64,000 nucleotides of DNA, taken from assembly GCF_023343835.1 (NCBI RefSeq), contig NC_064447.1, forward strand, positions 10,498,501 to 10,562,500, in the 5' to 3' direction. The notes under the pieces were generated by a model that was not told the DNA's origin, searched no databases, and worked only from the letters and a program-made list of their open reading frames with translations. The DNA is from Lagopus muta. Its lineage: Eukaryota > Chordata > Aves > Galliformes > Phasianidae. Made by a program: the position numbers and the translations under genes. This document shows positions 40,607 through 64,000 of the stretch, piece by piece (position 1 is the first letter of the stretch; every line of letters starts with the position of its first letter).

Positions 40607-41230
40607 GGCAGAGAGGGGCTGGGGGCGTCCTTTTTTTGAGGAGAAGGAGAAGAGGAGGAGGTTATTTCAAGCACGCACTCTGCAAGCAGACAGCTCTTGC
40701 AAGCAAGTCCCCTTGCAGCTGCAGTAGGGAAAAGCACGGGGGTTGCAATCCGGCGCAGAGGGGCTGAGGAGAGGAAGCAAAAGGGGTGCAGAAGGGATGT
40801 GGGGATGCAAAGGGGGTAAGGAGGGGATGCGGGAAGGAGGCAATGGGGTGCAGAGGCTCTTCCTCGCCCCAGCTCCTCCCCACCCATCCCTCCCATGCAG
40901 CAAGCACCGAGCGGAGCGCTGCGGGCCCGGGAAGCCGCGGGCCGGGGCACTGCGGAGCGCTCGCCCCGACCCGGCAGTGCAAAAACCCAGTTCCTCTTCC
41001 CGGTGCCTGAGCGAGCCCGGAACGGCGGCACCGCCTTAAAGCGGCACAAGCGCCTTGCAAAGCTCGGCTCGGCCGTCCCTCCGAGCCGCTTTAAGCCGGC
41101 TGCAGCCGCGCTCCCTCCCCTTCCCCGCGGTGCCGGGGGGCTGCGGGGCTCGGGCTGCTGCCCACCCGCCGTGGTACGGCTCGTCCTGCGGTCCCCGAGG
41201 TCGGCAGTAGCATCGTTGCTGATTCCCTGC
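40607..41230 (-). promoter_or_regulatory. NT5M CpG-rich promoter region
   Basis: A GC/CpG-rich block immediately upstream of the NT5M start, densest at about 40900-41200. No TATA box is seen. The transcription start cannot be fixed from sequence. Confidence 0.55.
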
Positions 41231-42190
41231 TGCCTGCCCTTTACCACCGTGTTTTGGGGTGCGTGCAGGAGACACGGGTGCAGATGTAACGCATGCAGTG
41301 TTTTTTTGCAGCAAAACCTTAATGTGCTTTGAACCAGTTCGCGGGAAGAGTTAGACTTTGCCCAGGATGTCACCTGCTGTGACAGCTCCGTGTGATGTGA
41401 AGGTTTAAAAGAAGATATCTGGACACAGAAGAACTCTTTAGACAGTGCTGGGAAACATCCGACCGTGCAAGGAGGGACTCAAGGTGTCAGAACGAAGCAC
41501 TGACACAGAAACAGCGTTCAGGAAAGGCTGCATATTCTGACACAGGACCAGAGATCACCACGGCCAGAAAGCGCTTGAGGGATTTCAGCCGCTATAAAGA
41601 GCAGGGAGGCATCAAGAGTGTGACTAACAGGATTAGGCAGCTGCTGAGTTGGGAATGAAAAGATTTTGTCCGACAGCAATGATGCAGCTTAGCAGAACCA
41701 AAATATTTCGTTTTCCAATTTCCGAATAATTTCTAGCGGGGCGTGCTGTCCTTGTTGCGTAGAAAGGGCAGTGAGTTGTGCACAGCCAGTAAGGGTCAGC
41801 GAGTGAGCAGAGGGACAGAATTCCTGGTCAAACTGAACAGGGAAAACGTGCAGTTTCAAGCGGGTAAGAACACGTTTTACTTCTCACAACGAACGGGATT
41901 TCAGTGCACTTCTCCAAGCACGCATTTGTCTCTCATTGACAAGCACAAAGTTTTGCTCACGGGACGCCTGGCAGCCCCAGCAGCTCAGCTTATACAAACC
42001 GAATGAACATCACTGCTACCCGGCACCAGGGGAACGAATCTGTCCCCTGATGTTCAGGAGCGCTATTTGCACCTCATCAGACAGCGCTCACCGAGCTGAG
42101 CCACCGCACCGCGGCAGGAAAGGCACAGCCCCGCTCCTGTCCTTAAGGGCCGTTCCGACCAAAGCCGTGCCTTCAGAGCCTCAGATCTGA
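41231..42190. other. NT5M-COPS3 divergent spacer
   Basis: Between two CpG-rich blocks; no gene, RNA or repeat recognised. Confidence 0.5.
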
Positions 42191-42745
42191 TTGCGCAGAT
42201 CCGAGCCGCAGGTGTTCAACGCACGCTGCCCCGACAGAAGGGGCTTGCGGCTGGGGTTGGGGCCGCGCCGAGCCCCGCGCCGAGCCCCTCGCCGCAGCAG
42301 GCCTGTGCCAAGCGCAGACCGAGCGTGACAGCAGCCCGCCGGTGAGGAGCGGTGACACAGAAGGGCCGCTGACGTCACCGCAACGTCACCCGCCCGCCCG
42401 GCGGCCCTGCTGAGTCACGACTTCTCGCGCTAAGATGGCCTCCCGCGTCCGGAATGCGCGCGGGGGCGGTGCTTCCGGCTGGGCCGCGGTTACCCCGGCA
42501 ACCGCGACGGGCGGGGGGGAGAGGCTTCTGCTCTCGCGAGACAGCGGAAGTGACGCGCGGCGGCGGGCGTCGCGCGACTCCCGCAGAGGCCGCTGATTGG
42601 CCGGTGGCGGCGGCGCCCGTGGCGGAGCCTCCTTCCCGCTTCCCTCCGCCGCTCCGGCCCGCGCCGCCCCTTCCCTCCCTCCCCCCTCGCAGCCGCCCGC
42701 CCCGCCCCTCCCGTAGCGCGCGCGGCCGCGCCGCCAGCCGCCAAG
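42191..42745 (+). promoter_or_regulatory. COPS3 CpG-island promoter, motif-dense and TATA-less
   Basis: In order: palindromic CRE TGACGTCA at 42370-42377; AP-1-like TGAGTCA at 42411-42417; AAGATGGC (YY1-like) at 42433-42440; RFX X-box GTTACCCCGGCAAC at 42489-42502; TCTCGCGAGA palindrome at 42532-42541; ETS/CRE hybrid CGGAAGTGACGC at 42545-42556; inverted CCAAT box GATTGG at 42595-42600; and a second YY1-like AAGATGGC overlapping the start codon. There is no TATA box. This mix fits a strong constitutive promoter. Confidence 0.8.
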
Positions 42746-53039
<10,294 letters not shown>

Positions 53040-53295
53040 AATTAATATTGCTCACTACTCCGCTTTCAAGTAAAAGCTTAAGAGAATCACGCCTGGAACA
53101 GGGCATTGAGGAGTTCCATGAAGAGAGCAGAGAGAACTGAGCTTTGCTTTTCACCTGGACATTGAGAAAATAAAAGAACACCCTCTCAGTACTGTATAAT
53201 TTCAGAAATATTCTCCGCAAAGAAAAAGGAAATCTCAAAAGAAACTTAAAAGTCTGTTGTGGATTTATTTATCTTCAGATTAACATCGTCAATGC

Positions 53296-53301
53296 ATTAA
53301 A
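53296..53301 (+). terminator. Candidate proximal COPS3 poly(A) signal
   Basis: ATTAAA 257 bases after the COPS3 stop codon, followed by T-rich sequence. Further AATAAA hexamers at 55166-55171 and 56137-56142 could serve longer transcripts. Confidence 0.45.
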
Positions 53302-56300
53302 TAATCTACCTTTTGTTTTAAAGGTTTTGAATGTTGCTGTGTTTCTGTAGCAGTCCTTTTTCCTCCTCTGCAGGAAAAAAAAGGAAGTGTTATTCAGGGA
53401 AGAATGCAAACTCGCATTGGTTCATTTACAAGATAATTACTGGTTCCTTTTGTATTTAAATTTGGCTCGAAGTGCAGATATATGTATGGTGGGAGGGAGA
53501 GGGGTGGAGCTTAAGTAAAATTCTCTACATCATAATTTGCATATACTTAGTGTAGTTGGCTGCTGTCTCAACTGATGAAATAAGAACCAGGTTCTTCTCG
53601 AAAGGTGTTGACAAGTCCTTGGTAGGTGACTGTTGAAAAGCAGAAGTTGCTTTAGGGAAATCATACATGAGAGCTGTTTTGATTTTAAACTTCTGGTACA
53701 AAATACTTCCTAATAATGTTTGCTCTTGGATCAAATTTACTAGGCCTAAACAAGGATAATTGGAAGACCTGGGTGTTCTGGAAGATGCTGGATATGAAGT
53801 TGTTCACGCTGAAAGAAGTTTAAATTTTTGTTCCTATACAATCAGCATGAAGGTATTCAACATATTCAACATGCACTGTTTTTCTGTGGTGGAAATCAGT
53901 TCTAAGTGAAGGCCGTGCTATCGATCCTTTCTTTGTCTCTAAATATGATTCTTCTTGATGGAACTCTATACGACTCATAAAAAACAATTTGATTTGGAAC
54001 TAATTTGCTGGAATGACATCTAGTTTTAATTCAGTATTTCACACAAAAAGATTTTTGTTTGATTCTTTAAGGGTTTCACTTCTTAAATCAATGGGACTTT
54101 TATTTTTCTGTAGCTCTCACGTATCTGAAGATTCTGACTGTTCAAACACCTTTGAGATACTTCACATCAGTGCAAATCTCATGCTATCAGGCATACATAC
54201 ACCTGTCATCAAGGCAGAATGTGTGAAGCTCAGCCTCTACTGCTTCCTGCTTAAACATCTGAATAGGAGCTGCTTGCTGCTGCTAACCTGCCAGCTTTTG
54301 TCAGGTGTCAAAGTGGGAGCAAACCATTTCTGGCTCTTGCCGTGTTAAACTTGTGTGTATTGAGGTCACCCGTGGTTGAAAATAACCCGTTTGTGCTTCC
54401 GGTGCAGATGCAGCTCTGTTGGGGTTTTCATTTAAAACTGGTCTCTTAATTCTAGCAGAGCCTCTGTGGCAGTGGTTTGCTTTCTAGAAGACGACTGTGT
54501 TGTTCTCTAGGTGGCAAACAAAGTTTTTAAAAGCATAAAGTAGCAATGTAGTAGTGAACACAGCATAAGTCAATAGTGTTAGTTGTTCACCATTGAGAAT
54601 TTGTGCTTCCTATCAGTGACTTGCATACTTAAAGGCAAATTTTACACCTAAACTCACCTTACTGGTCTTGTAATTAAATATATTTATGATTTTTAATGGT
54701 TTTTTTTTCCCCTAGTTAATCCTGCAGTGATTTCAGTGCTGAAAATGCTTATGCAACTTTTTGCTCTGGTACTGTAGAAGTGTTAAAGGCCGATGAGCTC
54801 TGCTGTGGGCTCAGGCACAAAGCTGGGTTATGGGAATGTTTACAGTTGTGTGCAGTAGAGTACTGCAAATGACTAATCCCAAACTGCCATGTAAACACAA
54901 ATGGTGATGGCTCACATTTCATTGCCAAAGGCTCACCTGCCAGGAGAAGAATGTATGCAGAATGCTTTCATGAAGCCTGAGGAGAACCAGAAATGTTCTC
55001 TCTGCAGTGGCTGAGCTTTCGTATTGCTGGTTCCTATTAGTAAGCATGGACATTCTGAGAGCTGGTGAATGGCTTTATATCTGTGGAATTACAAGCAAAT
55101 TAGTAGATGCACCTGGTAAATAGCAGCAGCTGTTTCCTGTTTTTTTTTTTTTTTCATAACAGAGATAAAATAAATCGATACTGCACATCAAAAGGAGTGG
55201 TGGACAGATCTATGTAGTATTTTCAAATGATATATTACCCTATTTTTCTTAATCTGTTTTTTAAGGAGGCACATTCTTAGTTGCTGTTGGAAAATTTGAA
55301 GTCAGGTCCCACCTGTAAGGAAGTATTCACCAGAAGTGCTTTGGGGAAGGGCTTTTAAGTAATGGTTTGATTTAAATGCATAAGGTCTAGCGTCTGCATG
55401 TCTTGAGATACTGTTGAAATTAAGTCAGATTTTCTAATGAAGAAGCTCCTTCAAGTCTTGGAACTAATTGCATGGGCTGTGGTGAGCTGAGACGCTTTGA
55501 GAACACTTGAGCTTTCCGGTTTTAATTTGTATTTATTGCAAGGAAGGACCCTTGATCAAATGTAAGAGCACTGTGTGCTATGCTTCTCTGAACTGCAGAC
55601 TCTCAGAAGCCTGTGGCTAGTTCTTCCCATTGTGCATGGCTGGAAGATGTGCTCACAAAATCCTGAGTGCATGCTTTGATATCTAACTCGCAGTTTCATG
55701 CATCATAATTTGCAAAGAGAGAAAGTGCAGCTCTAAAGGGAGCCCTAGGCTTGCAACTACAGTTCTTAGCCACCGGAGGGGGGTCCAGTTCAGTCATGCT
55801 TAGCTGGTAATAAAATTATGTGGAAGTTTTTTTGTTTGTTTATAAAGAAAAAAGGCTAGAATCCGCATACAAGCACCCCTTCTGTTTTTGTTCCACATGG
55901 GAGCCCTAGTTACTGACCTTTGCTAACACACCTGTAGTGCTGCCATCGCACCACATGCTTCTGCATAACTCAGGTTGCCTCCTTCTAAGCAACTTCCCAC
56001 CTCTAGTAGACAGTGCAACTGCAACCCATTGTGTGTGTTGTCATAGGTGATCTGTGTAACTTAGGAAATGTTTTCTGCATGGCCACACCAGCTGAGGAGG
56101 TTAGTCCTGACAAGTTGTTTAAATGTACTATTGGTAAATAAAGATAACAAATGAGTCATTCTTAGTTTGTCTTAAATGGTTGGCCTGAAAGAATGAGATG
56201 GTAGGGCTTTTGTATTTGCGTTTTTTCTCTAGGTTTTTTTGGGGGGGTCTTTTGTTCTTGTTGGTTCTCGGGACATGATTGTGGCTGGCAGCAGGAGGCT

Positions 56301-56980
56301 GCTAGGTGTCCGTGTCCAGCACTGCTCTGTGCTCAGGAACTGCTCTGGTGGCTTCTCAGAGCTCTCAACGAGTAGAACAAGCAGTTTTATTTTTGTGCCC
56401 ACAGTCTGTCTTCTTGGAAAGTGCTGCTACGGGCCCTTGGCCAGCACTGGCTCTGGGATCAGATGGACTTTGGATCAGACATTTGCAGGCTTTTATCAGT
56501 TCAGTTCAGAGCTGATCTTTGTGTTGTGATCTGACCAGCTGAGTATTGTTTTCTTCAGCAGAAGGTCAACTTTTAGTCCACACGTGGCTCTGGTACCCAG
56601 AGCTGTGCTGTATTGTTAGCAGCGCTGGCTGCTGCTTCTCAGGGTTCAATTGCCCTGCAGTATTACCAGATGTGCTCTGCAGAATGACTTTGTTGTAATG
56701 CAAGGGCCTTTAGGACTTGAATCTTAGAGATCATCCCTATTGTAAAAAGGTTGGTGGAGAAATCCAGCAGTTGCTTATTTTGAGACTGGAAAGCACCAAA
56801 GGTTCCAGGTCGAGGGGCTGTTTTGTCCTTTTCCAGACCTTGAGCCCTTGGGGCATTGCTGGAGATGCTCAACAGAGGACCAACATCGTAGCACAGTGTT
56901 ACTTTTAAGACAGGTGAGGTGTCTGCTCCCTTTGTCGGATCGGAGCTACCCGTGTGCGCTTCCAGCTGCCGCTAAAGGCA
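53302..56980. other. COPS3-FLCN spacer
   Basis: AT-rich sequence without recognised exons. It may include an extended COPS3 3'UTR, given later AATAAA hexamers up to 56137. A short T run lies near 55140-55154. Confidence 0.45.
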
Positions 56981-57656
56981 GATGCACGTTACTCCCCTCC
57001 CCCCTCCCGCTTCCCAAGTTCAGCGCCCTCAGAAGGCGGCGCCCCTCAGCGCCGGGTTGATCGCACTGCGCAGGCGCACGGCCGCCCCGCCCCTTCCTGC
57101 CCGCCCTCCCCGTGGCTGGCGGTCACGTGACCGCGACGCGGACCGCACCACTTGGCGGGGAATTGGGGGGGGAAGAGCAACCCCGCTCTGCCCTCAGCGT
57201 CCGGCCGAGAGCGCAGGCGGCGGCCAAGACACGGGCCCTGGATGTCGAATGTTCGAATCTGCTGTGCTCGGTCCGGCGGTAGTTTGGGGCATAGCGTGGG
57301 AAGGAAGGAGGGTCGGCAGACGCTTCTCTTGTCCCCCCATTGCGCTCCGAGCAGTGGCTGCGCCCAGCCCCGTGACAGGGCGGTGCGGGCCGCGGTCATT
57401 GCCGCTTCTGCGGGGGGGAAGAGGGCACCGAGAGCTTCGTTGGCAGCCCGCCCGCGTCCGGCCGGCAGCTGCGTCCTCGTCCCGCTTTGTCTCTATCCTC
57501 GTCCCACTCCTCGGCGGCCGTTGAGCAGCGCGGAGCTGCCCGCTCTCCTCCCCAGCCACCCCCCATCGGCCCGGTGGGATGGTACGGGCCGGCGGTCAGC
57601 GTGTGTCAGCTGCCCGCAGCCACGGGACGGGCCGGGGCGGGGAGCCCGGAGCCGCG
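56981..57656 (+). promoter_or_regulatory. FLCN CpG-island promoter and probable non-coding first exon
   Basis: A strong CpG island with GCGCAGGCGC-like boxes near 57068, a GGTCACGTGACC palindrome at 57121-57132 and no TATA box. GCG|GTGAGT at 57654-57662 is a good splice donor; joined to the acceptor CAG at 58375-58377 it would give a non-coding 5' exon ending at 57656. The transcription start is not defined by the sequence. Confidence 0.65.
57122..57131 (+). promoter_or_regulatory. CLEAR element (TFEB/TFE3/MITF E-box)
   Basis: GTCACGTGAC is a perfect match to the ten-base CLEAR consensus, and the palindrome extends to 12 bases (GGTCACGTGACC, 57121-57132). It sits in the FLCN CpG island about 0.5 kb before the candidate donor of the first exon. 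Confidence 0.75.
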
Positions 57657-57817
57657 GTGAGTGGGAAGGGGAGCGGAGCTGGGGGTGGGCAGGGGGTGAG
57701 CTGGGGTTGGGTTGGGGCTGAGGGAACCGGGCGTTGAGCGGGGCCGGGGCCGGGCCCGGCCGGGGGGCAACCGGGGTGCCGGGTTGGGCACGCAGCGCCT
57801 GGCGGGCCTATAGGCCT

Positions 57818-58065
57818 AGAACGAGGGGGAACGGCTTTAGGCTGGAAGAGGGGAGGTTTGGGTTAGATGCAAGGGAGAAATCCTTTGCTCAGAGGGCAGT
57901 GAGGCGCTGGCACGGCTCCCGGAGCGGTGGGTGCCCATCCCTGGAGGTGCCCGAGGCCGTGGGTGAGCCTTGGGCAGCCCGAGCTGGGAGGGCAGCCAGC
58001 CCGTGGCAGGGGTGGGGCTGGATGAGCTCTGAGGTCCTTTCTCACCTCAGCCATTCCATCAGTTT
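57818..58065 (+). mobile_element. CR1 LINE 3' fragment in FLCN 5' intron
   Basis: AGAACGAGGGGGAACGGCTT, GAAGAGGGGAGGTTTGGGTT, GGAGAAATCCTT, GTGCCCATCCCTGGAGGTG, GGATGAGCTCTGAGGTCC and CCATTCCATCAG follow the bird CR1 3' consensus in sense orientation. It begins about 160 bases after the candidate first-exon donor and has an unusually high GC content. Confidence 0.88.
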
Positions 58066-58340
58066 GGCCAAGGCAAATTTGCGTGGAGGTCTTTAAGGAT
58101 GGCTGAGCACAGAAGCGCTGGTTCTGCCTGGTCCCATCCCAGCAAAGTCTGAGGTGTCTAAATGCTGGGTGATTGTCGTGCTCTGGGCCTGTCCTGTCAA
58201 AGCCTGAGATATGAGCACACCGCGGGGTGGAATTGTGTGGACGCTCTGGCTGAGCAGCTCTTGGGAGGACATAGATCAGCATTGACACCCAGCAGGCCCA
58301 GGAGTTGTTCTGACAGCTGTTATGGTCACCAGTAGATATT

Positions 58341-58359
58341 TATATATATATATATATAT
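58341..58359 (+). repeat. TA dinucleotide microsatellite
   Basis: About 9.5 TA units, 18 bases before the acceptor AG of the exon that carries the FLCN start codon. It takes the place of much of the usual pyrimidine tract. Confidence 0.9.
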
Positions 58360-58390
58360 TTTATCGCTCATCTGCAGGAGACCCTGACGG

Positions 58391-58399
58391 ATGTGCTGA
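58391..58399 (+). CDS. Minimal upstream ORF (Met-Cys-stop) in FLCN 5'UTR
   Basis: ATG TGC TGA lies in the same exon as the FLCN start codon and ends nine bases before it. Position -3 is C and +4 is T, a weak start context. Exon inclusion depends on the acceptor at 58375-58377. It is seen directly in the sequence; an effect on translation is inference. Confidence 0.4.
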   Translation: MC

Positions 58400-58408
58400 G
58401 CTCTCGCT

Positions 58409-63964
<5,556 letters not shown>

Positions 63965-64000
63965 GTAGAGACCTTTTCCTTTTTTTCTTGGCTGCTTGTT

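Noticed and set aside
56239-56529. Open frame of 96 codons upstream of FLCN
   Set aside because: No homology, no splice logic, average length for chance in this composition.
57152-57721. 189-codon plus-strand frame in the FLCN CpG island
   Set aside because: Arg/Ala/Pro-rich low-complexity translation crossing a likely splice donor. FLCN's real start is at 58409.

Overview
The window is genomic DNA from a bird, most likely a galliform such as chicken. Three things point there: intron-rich vertebrate genes with compact introns and GC-rich CpG-island promoters, several fragments of CR1 (the LINE family that dominates bird genomes, including one 3' end with the typical ATTCTATG octamer), and the gene order. 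The genes are PEMT(+), RASD1(+), MED9(-), NT5M(-), COPS3(+) and FLCN(+). This is the same order and relative orientation as the human 17p11.2 block, read in the opposite direction. I could assign every exon junction by eye, because the splice sites join into proteins almost colinear with the human ones.

Layout. 0.3-4.8 kb holds the last three coding exons of PEMT (hepatic phosphatidylcholine synthesis); the 5' part lies outside the window. 4.8-10.5 kb is non-coding flank with a perfect 3 x 30 bp tandem repeat, a CR1 tail and a 24-base C run. 10.5-13.1 kb is RASD1: CpG island, TATA box, AP-1 site, two coding exons, and a 3'UTR with a purine tract and an 18-base C run. 13.1-18.7 kb is MED9, convergent with RASD1, two coding exons on the minus strand. 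18.8-36.9 kb is a gap without a recognisable protein gene; it contains minisatellites, one CR1 fragment and some AT-rich unique islands that could be conserved non-coding elements. 36.97-40.6 kb is NT5M (minus, five exons). 40.6-42.7 kb is the divergent interval to COPS3, with a motif-dense TATA-less promoter. 42.7-53.0 kb is COPS3 (12 exons, 423 aa, the human length). 53-57 kb is 3' flank. 57.0-57.7 kb is the FLCN promoter CpG island with a perfect TFEB/TFE3-type CLEAR palindrome. 58.4-64 kb holds the first seven coding exons of FLCN (392 residues); the gene continues past the right edge.

The genes are neighbours by ancestry and share no pathway: PEMT (lipid methylation at the ER), RASD1 (inducible Ras-like GTPase), MED9 (Mediator middle module), NT5M (mitochondrial deoxynucleotidase), COPS3 (COP9 signalosome) and FLCN (RagC/D GAP in lysosomal mTORC1 and TFEB/TFE3 signalling).

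Most interesting observations: (1) PEMT encodes Gly at the position of human Glu181, part of the Glu180-Glu181 pair implicated in S-adenosylmethionine binding; (2) the FLCN intron after codon 83 must use a GC-AG splice pair; (3) the FLCN CpG island carries a perfect CLEAR palindrome; (4) a two-residue uORF ends nine bases before the FLCN start codon; (5) the COPS3 promoter carries an RFX X-box with several other promoter motifs, plus a 53-codon ORF in good start context. I found no undescribed multi-gene system; the novelty is at the level of residues, splice sites and regulatory motifs.
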